From: Lunularia cruciata
Lineage: Eukaryota; Streptophyta; Marchantiopsida; Lunulariales; Lunulariaceae
NCBI GenBank assembly: GCA_948567375.1
Contig: OX419761.1
Span: 17,052,501-17,116,500, forward strand
Direction of reading: 5' to 3'
DNA length: 64,000 bases
Shown here in pieces: positions 49,052 through 60,160 of the stretch. The notes under the pieces are model-generated. The model did no database searches, was not told where the DNA came from, and saw nothing but the letters and a program-made list of their open reading frames with translations. A program made the position numbers and the translations under genes. Position 1 is the stretch's first letter, and every line of letters starts with the position of its first letter.

Positions 49052-49318
49052 TCAAGTAAATCTAGGATATAACCATTGTCCTTGAGGAACCACCATGAGG
49101 GGAGGAGTCATACATGCCATATGCCATCCTCTCAAATAGCTATCACACACCAACATAGTAGCAGCTCCACTAGAAGAGCCATATAACATATACCTCAAGC
49201 TTGCATGTACAAGTGCCAAGCTTAGGTCCATAGTACCATCAATGTATAGGAGGTGGCATGGTGCATAATTGCACACATGATCCTTCCAACACAAGGACTC
49301 TAGATGGTGAAACCTCAC
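49052..49318 (-). pseudogene. PHD-finger-like module at the C-terminus of element E pol
   Basis: An open 88-codon frame contains HASLRYMLYGSSSG, AATMLVCDSYLRGWHMAC and MTPPLMVVPQGQWLYPRF. Spacing and context fit a PHD finger, Cys4-His-Cys3: MLVCD, GWHMAC, PPL-VP-G-W are typical. Ligands 1, 2, 4, 7 and 8 are Tyr or Phe here, 3, 5 and 6 remain. Element A keeps Cys at 1 and 2. Cys-to-Tyr is one G-to-A step. PHD fingers read histone H3 tails, so an ancestral role in choosing integration sites is plausible but inferred. Confidence 0.75.
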
Positions 49319-49399
49319 ACACTCTCAAGATAGTGCGGCCTGTTGAAACATCAAGTGTCGTTGATGCTATCTGTTGTAGATATACATAGTCACCTGGAT

Positions 49400-50340
49400 G
49401 AAATCAACAAATCAAGAGTCTATAACCTCCTCCTCAAATGGTAGCATAGCGTGAAGTATCTCTATGTGAGCAATAGCCAAGTTCTCAAAGGCCATTGGCA
49501 TCACTCTCCAAAAGATCTCTACCCGTTGAGAACATGCGCTCATCCATACATCTAGATCATCCAAGTCCAAGACTATATTAGCATCTTGACGAATGGCTAC
49601 AGGTAAATTTGGATCTTGTTCATAGAATAGAAAGTATGGAGAGAAGGATGCTAAGGAGGCTTGCCGGCTGAACCAATAGCCCATGGCCAACCGATAGCCC
49701 ATGGCCAACCAAGGTAATTGGAGATCCCAATCTCCCAAGTGGCCTCTCTGCAAACCATACTTTTGCAATCCTCTCTTCATTGTTTAAACCACTCTCTCTG
49801 CTAAGCCATCTACCCCAAGGTGATCTTGGGAGGTAGTATGATGATCAATCAAAGCCTTGTCACACAAGACCTAAAACTCCCCCAAGAACTCTATACCCTA
49901 ATTAGTCAAAACCTCAACTGGTGTGCCAAAATGACTAAGAAATCAATCTAGGAATGAGTAAGTTGTCCCTTCACTAGACTTGTCAGGAAGTGCCACTAAC
50001 TCAATCCACTTGGAGAAATGCTCCACCATCACCAAAACATACCGATAATGTCTCATAGTCAACAATAAAGGTCTAGCAAAGTCCAAACTCCAATGGTAAC
50101 CCAATCCCATGATAGGTAATGGGTGTAATTGTGGCATAGGAGCATTGAATGATGCTCTAACTTGGTCACAAACCACACATCTGGTAACAAAATGTTGTAC
50201 CTTGGTCTGCATACCATGCCACCAATAATGACTTTGGAGTAAGCTATATCTATGATTTACTCCAAAATGTCCTAGCTCCTCATGAGCATAACGGGCCAAC
50301 TGTGGTCTCTGAGATGGAAGTGGTACTACTTGCACTCTAC
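49400..50340 (-). pseudogene. Integrase of element E (degenerate)
   Basis: The zinc-binding domain is intact in pattern: HEELGHFGVNH, WWHGM, then CVVC. Core: WSLDFARPL (first Asp), VLTN-GIEF (second Asp changed to Asn), HHTTSQDH...DGLAERVV (Glu region). Then FSPYFLFYEQDPNLP. A direct duplication of an 18-base block at 49677-49712 doubles the MGYRLA segment. Stops at several Gln, Trp and Arg codons. Confidence 0.87.
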
Positions 50341-50539
50341 CATCCTCTCATACACGCAAAAGGTGTCTACCCTCCAATCTAAACCGTCTAGCTTGTTGAA
50401 GAACATGATCTCTCTCCTTGGCCCCAACTGTGCTACCCACAACACCAATGCAAAGATAGTCCATCACTAAGACATCATCATGAATGTCTTGTTGAACTTA
50501 ACCAATATTCACTCTCTAGATCTATGACCTCAATAAATC

Positions 50540-51830
50540 CTCCTATATGCGCTCAGAGAGATACCACCAAAGCCTCAAAAAATATATAGAGAAAGGTAGA
50601 TGCATGCCAACATGGCACCATCTCCTCATTTGTCTCACCATGCCAACGTGCTCCGGTCCGATCTGCTGGCTGGGACATGGGTTTTTAGTCAACCTATTTG
50701 CATCATTGTTCACCATTCCAAGTCTCTGAACAAACATGAAATCATACTCCTATAAAGTTAGAGCCCATTATGCAAGCTTTCTTGAAAGCTTGATGGACTC
50801 CATCAACCACTTCAGCGGTTGATGATCAATGATGAGAGTGAAGGGGTTACCAAATAGGTAATATCAGAAATGTGCTACTACCCAAACGGTTGCCAAACAC
50901 TCTCCTCATATGAACTATACTTTGCCTCCACTGAATTGTTAGAGCAACTAGCATAGGCCACCATAAACTCCTTCCCCTCATCATTATGTAGGGTGAGCAC
51001 TGCTCCAAGCCCCAACATACTCCAATCAATATGAACCTGAAATGGTCATCCTCTAATTGGTCTCTTCAAAATAAGAGCATATGTCAACCTCTCCTTGAGC
51101 TCTACAAAAGCTCTCTCTTGCTCATCTCCCCAACACCACTTGTGTAAACTTGGTCAGCTTTGTCAAGGCCTTGGCAATAGCACCAAATCCTCCAACATAG
51201 CAGCAATAGAAGTTTGCCAACCTAAGAAATGCTCACACTCTACTTACATCTGTAGGCTAAGGAATACATGCAATAGCCTCCATCTTGGTCTGCTGAACAC
51301 CAAGTCCTCCAGGGAAGATAGTGTGACCCAACTTGCTTGTGGAAGAACTTACACTTCCCAAGATGTTATTTGAATCCATGAGATCTCAACCTCTCAAATA
51401 CCTTCAACAACTATCTCTCATGCTCCTCCATAGTAGTGCTATAGACCATAATGTCATCAATATAGCACCGAGAAAAATCCAATCCAGCTAGGATCCTATC
51501 TATGACCCTCTAGAACTCAGCAAGAGCATTCTTTAACCCAAACGAAAAGAACCTCCATTGATATAACACATCTTTGCCATGAGGATCAATTGCCCAAAAT
51601 GTTGTCTTGGACTTATCCTCCTCCTTGATTGGCAATTGATGATATCCTGCTCCAAGATCCAAAGTATTGAAGACCTTTGCATGCCCAATTGCATCAAAAA
51701 TCTCCTCCGGTGTAGGCATGGCATACTGATTAGCCTTGGTCTGTCGGTTGATAGGATGATAATCTACACACATCCACCTATTCATGTAGTTTCCATGCAT
51801 ATCTTTCTTGGCTGGCATCATTGTTGCTGA
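50540..51830 (-). pseudogene. RT and RNase H of element E (degenerate)
   Basis: RT: CVDYHPINRQTKANQYAMP, DAIGHAKVFNTLDLGAGYH, QWRFFSFGLKNALAEF, and CYIDDI at 51467-51450 with both catalytic Asp residues. RNase H: GVCWGLEQCS-type remnant, then a tail with LITDHQPLKWLMESIKLSRK (about 50830-50770). It lies directly after the methyltransferase domain, so in the parent element both were probably in one polyprotein. Confidence 0.88.
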
Positions 51831-52399
51831 TGCCTACTCTCCATGTGAGATCTCCACCAAACCAGCCTCAAAAAGGTCACTACTCTAGCTCTAAATCAAT
51901 GTCCTCTCTATATCACTATATTGATAAGGATGTCGGAAAACTGATGTATTGCTAGTCAGCTCAATCCATATACCAGGTCCCTTTAGAGCACTCAAATCCT
52001 TCATACTAAAGGCAAAACAACTCGTGTGGCTCCTGGAGAACCTCCAAACCCTCTGCCTATCCTCTCCAATAAGCTTGGGTCCAAGCTCTAGCTCCCAAGT
52101 ATCCTCTATAATTGTCATAGGAGTGGACAATGTATCATTGGCTGCTACACTGGGCCCTTGGGAGCAATAGTGTCATGCCCTTGACCACTAGAGGTCCCAA
52201 CCTTTGTGTGAAACCACTCTGGTTGCAAGCTCCACACATCTTCTAGCTGCATCCCAAGTGGACCAAGGGTGTAATCTAAGTAGCTCACACTCACCTGGAT
52301 GGACTCCAAGGAGACCACTCTCCCTAGTAGTTACTAGATGTGTCCCAAGAATACCATGTTTACTCGGTCCATTGCCCCCAACATGTGCCAGAATCATCT

Positions 52400-53460
52400 C
52401 GACAGGCATAGTGCTCACAAGTGTCCAAGTGGTGATGCTTATCAAGCACATCCTACATTGCTTTGCCAAGCCAAGGCTCATAATCCATGTCACACCATTC
52501 AAGTCCATAGCTTGACCTAACACCTAATGCCTAGATGCCTTTGACACTACTAGAACAGCAGTAATACCGATGTGCAAACCCATTGCTTGCGCTCTCTCAT
52601 CAGTGTTGGGCTCCACCAACTGCTATAATTGTGAGTCCCAAACAAGTCCAAGTCCTCCCTCTCAAAAAGCATGAGAGCTTGGGAAACTCATGAGTGTGGG
52701 AAATGCGGCTCTAGGCTATCCAACTAGGTTCACCATTGCCATAGGTGACCTATTAGCCACTACCACTATATGAGATTGACGCCCAACATCCAAGATATCA
52801 TCAACAAAGATGTGGTGAAGTCGCTGAATCCCATCATAAGCACACTATAAAACCTCTCTAGGTAAGAGGTTTGTCCACCAAAGACGAAGACAATGAGCTC
52901 GTGATCCCACTCTGGCTACATCTAAAAATACAGCAGGTCCCATCTAAGAATGGACTTGATGTATACTTTAGGGATGCACCACCACTCTGGTGCAAGAATC
53001 ACCCATCAAAGGAATGTTCTCCAAAAGGTAAGTTGGAGAAATGGATTGATGAACCTAGAGATGTCATAGTATCCGTAACATTTCCCAAAACACACCAGAA
53101 CAAGGATCCTGAAGACCCAAACCTTGTCCAACATGTGTATGTCTCTGACATGGCCATCCAAAAATCACCAAGTGAATAGGCCCATGTTTCTCGAGATCAT
53201 GCACCCCCCAATAAGGAAATGTTTGCTGGTAGGGCCTTTTGGTAACCTGTGATTGCTAACATTGGTAATAACTCTGGATACCAATAGGCCAAGTGTGCCA
53301 CATGATGTAGAGAGACTTGCCTAGCAGTCTCATCTCTCTCCACATACAAGTACCTCTATACTTGTATACCCACTTGTAATACCACAACTAGTCCGGGGCT
53401 TATCCCACCAAACAACTCTAATAGACATATCTCCTCTATTGGATACTGCCAAGCAATGAG
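52400..53460 (-). pseudogene. C5-cytosine DNA methyltransferase domain of element E
   Basis: Motif I LELFGGISPGL at 53421-53389, then RYLYVERDETARQVSLHHVA with the cofactor-ribose acidic residue. Motif IV IHLVIFGWPCQ, whose catalytic Cys loop is at 53159-53145. Motif VI LLENIP at 53024-53010. Motif VIII RVGSRAHCLRLWWTNLLP at 52904-52866. C-terminal motif-X-like LGQAMDLN at 52520-52497. The five occur in the order and spacing of DNA C5-methyltransferases (about 310 codons). One frame runs from motif IV to motif X (213 codons) with nine stops, all one C-to-T or G-to-A step from CAG, CAA, CGA or TGG. One frameshift lies between motifs I and IV. No target-recognition domain was identified between VIII and X beyond a spacer of about 100 residues. 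Related to the A copy at 34761-35850. Inactive here. Confidence 0.9.
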
Positions 53461-54409
53461 TATGGTATCCAGAGATGTCAAAGTAATCGACTCTAGAGCT
53501 CATCTTCACACTCATCTCTTGATGGTACAAAGGCTCCACTCCAAGCCTGTTGCACCAACTGATCTGCATGCTATTGCAATGCCTCATCTGAACTCCAGGA
53601 TGGAACATCCAAGGTGGATGGAACAATCCCACTTGTACTCCAAATCCAAGTGATCTCCTCTGGTACTAGAGTATTCTCTGCATAGGCATTCCACTCCAAC
53701 AAGTCACCAGGCCAAATAATTGCACCACTAGAAGCTAAACCTAATGCTGCCATGGTTTAGGATTGGAGTGAGCCAAGACTGCCACTACTAAAGCGTATTG
53801 GTAGGCAACATACATGTCCCTCACCAGACTGCCAACTTGGTCTATAAGAAGATGTCTCTTCCCAATAGTCAATGTTAAAACCCATGGGGTATAACACTGC
53901 TCCTCCAACTAGCACATCATATGACTTAGGTATTGTCGCAATAGCTTGAGGTCTCACCACCAAGCTATCAGCTGGATGACCAGGCTGAACTTAGAGAACA
54001 AGCCACGTACAATGTATTAAGTCAAATCACCACTTAGAGATGTTTGGATCTAAAATGGACACCTCTCCACATTGGTCTTTTGTAACTCCAGACCGACTAC
54101 TACAACCTTCTCCAACATAAAGGGTTGTGCACCAGAGTCTAACAAGACTCTCTATGGTGTATAGCCCTTCTTTGAAGGTCCCACCAAGCAGGAATTCACC
54201 TTTTGGTTATCCAATAAGACAACACCAAGTGTGAACCGTACTCTCTCAAAGGCTAGTCTAGCTGGCAACTCCTCTAGTCTAGCCGTTGCTGCTTGCCATA
54301 AACCATTGGTTGCTAAACAAATCCCATGCTCCTCAACCAAGTCAGCTCCACTACCAACCACCTTTGCTCTAGTAGTAGGAATCACATCATCCCTATTCTC
54401 ACAAAGCAT
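53461..54409 (-). pseudogene. Retropepsin-like protease and spacer of element E
   Basis: The active-site triad DSGAQP is intact at 54139-54122, preceded by CLVGPSKKGYTP. The C-terminal half carries AIATIPKSYDVLVGGAVLYP (about 53945-53880), where the second conserved hydrophobic-Gly strand of retropepsins lies. Then DYWEETSSYRPSWQSG and a Trp-rich spacer, IWPGDLLEW...ITWIWSTSGIVPS, lead into the methyltransferase. The protease cleaves the polyprotein. Several stops. Confidence 0.8.
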
Positions 54410-56230
54410 GGCAACTAACTAGAACACTAGGGCTAAGTCAACTCCCAATGTAAACATGTCATTGGCTGAAAACAAAGGGCACAACATAATCAGCTGAGCC
54501 GCCTCCAACATCATACTAGACTCAGTCTGTGAAGTAGCAGGTGGCTGACTAGTAGGTTGTCCATCATGCACTCCATCACCACCTATCACACCTGCATTGG
54601 GACGTCTAGGAGCCATGGATGTCATTTGCAATGCCTTAGATAGTGTGAAAGACTAGGGAAGTTGATTTGTCTCCCAACCTCTTCTCTCTATGGGTCCAAC
54701 TCCATGGATGCTCCTCTAGGCTCTAGAGCACGTATTACACTGCTAGTCACTACTACAGATGCATCTACTTGAGCTGCTCCACACATGAAGTCCAAAGCAT
54801 CTCTATCACCAGCATATGAGGTGGAAGCCTCAGCATCCAAATTTGATCTCCTCTAAGCAATGGCCATACTAGCCAATCTCTGCTCCAACTTGCTCAATCC
54901 AAGTAGCCATAATTGTATTAGAAGTAAGAGCATGTACTGCACCTCTACTAGGTGTAGATCCTCTACCACCATCTCTACTACCTCGTCCTTCATGAATTAG
55001 AGCTCCTCTACTACCTACCATAGCAGCCCTACCACTCTGTAACTCCGGGTGTAGGTCAAAGCATCGGTCACTAGAGTGACCTAATCTGTGGCAATGCTCA
55101 CACTAACTTTGTGTTGGTTGTGATGCACTTGGGGGTCCATTGCCCTAAGTACACTCTCCTTGATGGTGAGGTCCACCACAAGTCCAACAAGCAACATCAC
55201 TACTCAATGGCTACTGCTAACCCAAAAATGAAGGTAAGGGTCTAACTCCACTAGGCCCTCCACTTGCTCCATAGAATCTGGGCTGTCCACCTTGTCCTTG
55301 AAAACCAACTGGGCATGGTGCACTCTACTACACTCTAACAGAAGTAATAGTTGTGGATGAGGTCTCCCTACCAAATCTAGATGTCACCACCCTCTCCTCC
55401 ACCATGTTGAGCTCAATACACTCAGACAACCCAAAGACCACTGCCAAAGTAGGCGAAGTAGCCTATAACAATGTAGCGTCATGAACTCTACGTAGCAACT
55501 CCCTATCTAGTATTCTATACCAAAACTAGACAACTTGGGCCCCAATAACTCCCTAAGTGAAATTGATCCCCCGCCTCATGCAAGTGTATGCCTTGCGTGG
55601 GCTCTCTCTAGACTTCTATTGGAACTCCTACAAGCTCCTCAACATGTCAGTCCGCACTCCTTGGTAGTTCTACCTCAAACACTAGAAGAACTCCACCATG
55701 AGGTTAAATCCCGGTACCACACCACCTCCTGCAGTGGTACCTCCACTCGTAGTAGCACTATCTCCAACTAGTGAACCTCCACTAGCTCCACCAACACTAC
55801 TCAAGCTAGAACTTGTAGGTACAACCAATCTACTCTTGGCCACTGAGCTTGAAGTGATAGAGACATAGTTTGGAGACCACTATTGTCTCCATAACTCAAT
55901 CTCCTCCAAATAATCTCTCTTGAACTCATGGTAGTCATCTATCAGCGGACCCTTCAAATGCTGAAACAACCTCTTCCATGCCATGAAGGGTGTAAACAAA
56001 GTCGGGTTCCGCATCTACTGCAGATCACACCAACTATTAAACTCTTGGGTGAAGTCATCCAACTCAATGGTACTCACTGTATCAAAGTAATGCCTAGGGC
56101 CTTTGGAGGTTCCATAAATCTTATCCATGTCCCACAACAACAGTGCAGACACACCAAGTGCACTCTCAACTAAATCAGCTCTTGTGTCAAACTCCAACTC
56201 AAATTCAATCTCCTCCCTCACTGGGACCTA
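54410..56230 (-). pseudogene. gag of element E (degenerate)
   Basis: N-terminal region: ADLVESALGVSALLLWDMDK and FTQEFNSWCDLQ (56221-56015), then a Ser/Gly-rich linker (about 55850-55690). Two zinc knuckles of the C-x2-C-x4-H-x4-C type near 55185-55050: CWTCGGPHHQGEC and CEHCHRLGHSSDRC. An Arg/Gly-rich segment (SRDGGRGSTPSRG) follows. Capsid and RNA-binding role by family. Stops at intervals. Confidence 0.82.
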
Positions 56231-56278
56231 AGATAAAGGTTGATACCGAGTGCCACTCCAAGTAAACCCACTGCATAT

Positions 56279-56971
56279 TGTGAGCCGGCTTGTCTCTTAC
56301 TTAGGATGAACCTCTGATGGCTATTATGGTAGCGCACCATGGACTAAGAAGGCAAGGAACCCTAACTCTATCATACTCCTCCAAGCTAACACTCCAAGAC
56401 TCAAGACATTGCTCAATAGAGAACTCAATGAGAGAGAGATAGTTGCAAATGAAAGGATGATGAGTACCTCCTCACCCCTTGTTTATATACTTGTGAAATA
56501 GTTACAAACCAAAGTTACTAATTACCGTAGTAACTCAAGTTATTAGACTACAAGTCAAGTAAAGTCAAAAAGTAGAAAGGAATATCCATTCACATGGGCA
56601 TATTCTACTAAGCATGTGATCTTATCTTGACCCAACCACTAAGTCAAGGATTCCTTCACATGGACTATCCTTGGACTATAGAAGAATCCAAAACAAAAAG
56701 GCTTACTGGCCCAAGAGTTCTCAACTCTTTCCTCAAAGCCAAAAACCTAGGAATAATACCAAGTCAACACACTAGAATCCAAAAGATTGGTGCTCATCTT
56801 TTCCACTTCCTCTAAAGTAAGGTCCCCTCTATCTTGACTATGACTAACTTTAGCTAATCATGTCATATGTAGAACCATCCTTTACCTTTATGTTAGTAAT
56901 ATCTCTCAAGTACTTATAATACCAAGCTAAATATCACAATACCACACACATGCACAAATGGGTGTTATAAT
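56279..56971. mobile_element. Solo LTR-like insertion H2 in element E leader
   Basis: 693 bases, TGTGAGCCGG...TTATAAT, closely matching H1 in element A. The flanks (GCATAT / ACTAC) do not give a clean duplication. E leader sequence resumes on the right. Confidence 0.75.
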
Positions 56972-57510
56972 ACTACAAGGCTAACTCCTATGAAATCCCC
57001 AACAAACTCTGTTGTGAAAAAGTAAGCAAAATTACAACCATAAACTAGAACCACCAAATGCAACCACAAGTCGCAAGCACAAGTACCCCACCAAGTGCAA
57101 ACACCACCAAGAGCTAACACCAACTAAGCACCACCAAGTGCCAATACCTATGGAACACCACCCACTAATGTAACTCTACCAAAGATAAATACACTAGGGG
57201 AAAGGGCAACCTATAACCTGCCATCACAACACGCACTCTCACAATCTGCAAGTCATCACTACCTCACCAAAGAGAAACAAAGGTAGTTTGACTGGTCATC
57301 ACTCCAACCTCACTATCAAGAGCACACCAAAGCACCAATGCTCAAAAGTTAGGGCACCTCACACAAGCATGTTGCACAAACAAGAAACAAAGAATGGAGA
57401 GGGTCCAATCACAAGAAATCTAAACAAAAACCTTCCATCTCATAAAACAACACAGGATTGACTATGCCACCATTTGGCATTTGACATAAGAGAATTTTGT
57501 GTCTAAGTCT
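56972..57510 (-). other. Untranslated leader of element E
   Basis: Between the 5' LTR and gag. It carries many ACCACCAAGTGC-type repeats and matches parts of the element A leader (21000-21280). No recognisable tRNA-Met primer site was found next to the LTR. Confidence 0.6.
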
Positions 57511-57905
57511 ACTTGATCTGTCACTCTCTAAACTACCAACAAGTGTGCACTAATTACAGTCAAGCCACACCCACTTTAGCTAAGAGAATCCAAGTGACGC
57601 TCGCCGGCCTCTGTCCACCATTGCCAGGAACTGGAAGGCTCAACATCAGAGAAGTGAGCTCTCTGGAGTTGCAGTTTGAAAGTATACCTCTAGACTTGAG
57701 CTAGGTCTGAAACTCTAACGGTCCTGCTAACGGCACACTCAATGATGCAAAGTGATGGTGGGCCCCACCATGAAGTCAATACCCCAAACACAAAATCTGA
57801 CTGTCTGAAAGTAATCTTTGAGAAACTGCTAAAATAACTCTAACTATTATCACTTCAACTCCAATGTCCAAGCAATCTAGATGCGACACTACAAATAGTA
57901 TGATA
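57511..57905 (-). repeat. 5' LTR of element E
   Basis: 395 bases, read on the minus strand from TATCATACTATTTG. Pairs with 48357-48752. The divergence between the two LTRs is easily visible, so E is not a recent insertion. Confidence 0.88.
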
Positions 57906-57915
57906 GGTGGCCCAA

Positions 57916-58641
57916 TGTAATACCAAGGGTTAGCCATATGATCTAGATGTGAAATTTGGTTTGGTAACATCTAGAATGATGTTATACATGATGGTCAAAA
58001 TAGATCAAATAGAAGTATCACCAAAAGAGTACTTCTACTAATAGGGCAGGAACCAAAATAGACTTGAGAACCTTAGAAGCAATAGCTAAACATATGATTT
58101 AAAGGTGAGAATTGGTTTGGTAACATCTTGAAGGATATTACACATGATGGACTAAACAGATCAGAAAGAGGTATCACCAAAAGGGGACTTCTACTAATAG
58201 AGTAGGAACCGAAATATGCCTGAAATCTTTGAAGGCAATTTCGGAGGCCTAAACGGATGAATTAGGCCTTGAAAATGTGTTGATTTCCCCCCAACATAGG
58301 AAAGGCTGGCCTTCCCTCCCACCTGGTTTGTCTCGTCAAGAGCTTTCCAACGGTACCTTACTCATGTGATTTTGAGATTCCTACAGGAAGATTCCCTTTG
58401 GTCAAAGCTCGTTTGACCAACCAGATAGGACCTAGACCAGACAGGTCACCCATCCAAGTAAGTAATCCAAGGGTGGAGCTTGCTGACATGTCACCTATCT
58501 GTGTCCCTAATCCTATGGTGGAGCTTCCTTGGAGGAGATCCTCTTTGCCTATATAATAAAGAGAAGGTGCTCCCTTGGGGCATCGGATGTTTGAGTGTGC
58601 AATCTGTGTTTTTTCTCTTCTCTTGTCCTCGGAGTATTACA
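57916..58641 (+). mobile_element. Solo LTR C3 inserted in D1 integrase
   Basis: 726 bases, TGTAATACC...GTATTACA, with a perfect 5-base duplication CCCAA (57911-57915, 58642-58646). D2 shows the empty site (GGCCCAACATGAC at 63735). It has the doubled upstream block and TATATAATAAAG box (near 58550) of its family. It sits only ten bases from the edge of E. Confidence 0.95.
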
Positions 58642-59735
58642 CCCAACATGACAAATATTGTTTAAGAGTTTGTCCAATCTTGTGAGAACTGCCAATGCAA
58701 CAAGGCCAAAAACCAAAAACCAAATGGACTCCTTCAACCATTTCCCATCTCATATGCTCAATGGGAACACATGAGCTTAGATCTTATCACATCCTTATCC
58801 AAGACAAAGCAAGATCACACATCAATTGTGGTGTTTGTTGATAAGCTTAGTAAGAAAATCCATTTGGTACCAACTTGTGATATAGTGGATGCTCCAACAT
58901 TGGCCTAGATCTACTTCAACTATATATTCAAGCATCATGGGATACCTCATGTACTCATTTTTTACCATGATCCTTGATTCACCAAAAACATTTGGCAAGC
59001 ACTCTTCCAACTATTCAATACCAAGCTTACTTTGTCCATGGCCTATCATGCTCAAACTGATGGACACATTGAATGTGAAAATCACACCTTGGAGGTTATG
59101 CTTTGTACCTTTGTCAATGTTTACCTAATCAACTATGATGAATGTCTTGCAATTGTTGAGCTTGCCTACAAGAAGTCCAAATAGGTGAGCATTGGATTCT
59201 CTCTCTTCTTCCTTAATTTTGGCCAAGACCTACTTGGTCCAAATTCCCTTCTTACTTCTCCTCCATCTCATGTCCCTCATACTTCTACATTCTTGACTAT
59301 AATATCCCAATCCCTACAATAAGCAAAATCTCATATTTTTGTTACTTAAAATTGTAAAAAACAATATTGGACCAACCTTGTCATGATCTCACCTTTCAAC
59401 TTGATGATAAGGTTATGATTTCTTCTAGTAACCTACAATTTCACTTGATACCCAAGTTTGTAAACTTATTCCTAATTGGATAGGTCCATTTAATATCACC
59501 TAAATCATTTCTCTTGTTGCTTATAGACTTACATTGCCTTGCCTTTTCATATGTGTATCCACCCTATCTTTCATGTTTCCAAGTTGAAACCCTTTGTTTT
59601 AATCCATCTTCCTTTTTCTTTTGGATCCAACTCCTTCCTCCTCCTATCCTTAGCAACAATCATGAGGAGTATGAAATTGATCATATCCTTGCACATCACC
59701 ACAAATATTGAGTACAAAGTCCTTTGGAGAGGTAT
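58642..59735 (+). pseudogene. Integrase core and chromodomain remnant of element D1
   Basis: CENCQCNKAKNQKPNGLLQP completes the zinc region. Core: SLDLITSL (first Asp), FYHDP-FTKNIWQALF (second Asp region), HAQTDGHIECENHTLEVML (Glu). Near 59530-59735: HPIFHVSKLKPF, EEYEIDHILAHHHKY and, one frame away, EYKVLWRG, the start of a chromodomain that stops at the LTR edge. That truncation may be ancestral to the family or due to decay. Confidence 0.83.
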
Positions 59736-60147
59736 TGTAACAATATGGAGTTTAGCGACAAAGTTAGTCAGGCTCACGAAGTAGCACATAAGACAAATAA
59801 GCCTAGAATATTCCAAAAGTATCTAGGAAGCTTCTTGGGAAGCTTCCCGGTTAGCTTAGCTTGCACCTTAAGTAAGTAGCTTCTAGAAGCTTCCAACTAG
59901 CTTAGCTTGCACGCCAAGTAAGCGGCTTCTAGAAGGAAGCTTCTTGAGAAGCTTCATAGTTAACTTGGCTTGCACTCTAAGAAAGTGGCTTGAGGAAGCT
60001 TCTTGAGAAGCTTCTCAAGGGCCTTGTATGCTACCTATAAATATCAAAGCCAAAGCTCATGCTAGGCATTTGGAGTTTTCCCTCATTCAAGTGTTCCAAT
60101 GTGAGTTTTCATTCTCCTATTTCTCTTCTCGGATTCGGTCTTTTACA
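59736..60147 (+). repeat. LTR shared by elements D1 (3') and D2 (5')
   Basis: 412 bases, TGTAACAATATGG...CTTTTACA, shorter than the 44337 LTR because of a deletion in the AGCTTCT-rich part. D1 coding sequence enters from the left, and a primer site and D2 gag follow on the right. Confidence 0.9.
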
Positions 60148-60148
60148 T

Positions 60149-60160
60149 TGGTATCAAAGT
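60149..60160 (+). other. Primer-binding site of element D2
   Basis: TGGTATCAAAGT next to the LTR, matching the initiator tRNA-Met complement at 10 of 12 positions. Confidence 0.8.

Larger units (their letters stand above)
48205..57905 (-). mobile_element. Element E: Ty3/gypsy retrotransposon with C5-MTase and PHD-like module, inserted in D1
   Basis: 9,701 bases on the minus strand, flanked by GGTG (48201-48204 and 57906-57909). D2 gives the uninterrupted target and confirms both joints. Order: 5' LTR, leader with solo LTR H2, gag with two zinc knuckles, protease, C5-cytosine methyltransferase, RT, RNase H, integrase, PHD-like module, 3' LTR. It is the best preserved member of the A/E family here, but every domain has stops. 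Confidence 0.9.
44337..60147 (+). mobile_element. Element D1: Ty3/gypsy chromovirus interrupted by E and C3
   Basis: 5' LTR 44337-44829, gag, PR, RT, RNase H, IN, chromodomain remnant, 3' LTR 59736-60147. E (48205-57905) and C3 (57916-58641) sit within the integrase N-terminal region. Without them D1 is about 5.4 kb. It is closely related to D2, which shares the right LTR. All frames are broken. Confidence 0.9.

Noticed and set aside
52871-53179. 102-codon plus-strand frame
   Set aside because: Exact antisense shadow of the element E methyltransferase segment, whose minus-strand reading has conserved motifs.
53757-53963. Conserved YDVLVGGAVLYPMGF segment considered as a separate new domain
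   Set aside because: It fits the C-terminal half of the retropepsin-like protease, downstream of DSGAQP, so no separate domain is needed.
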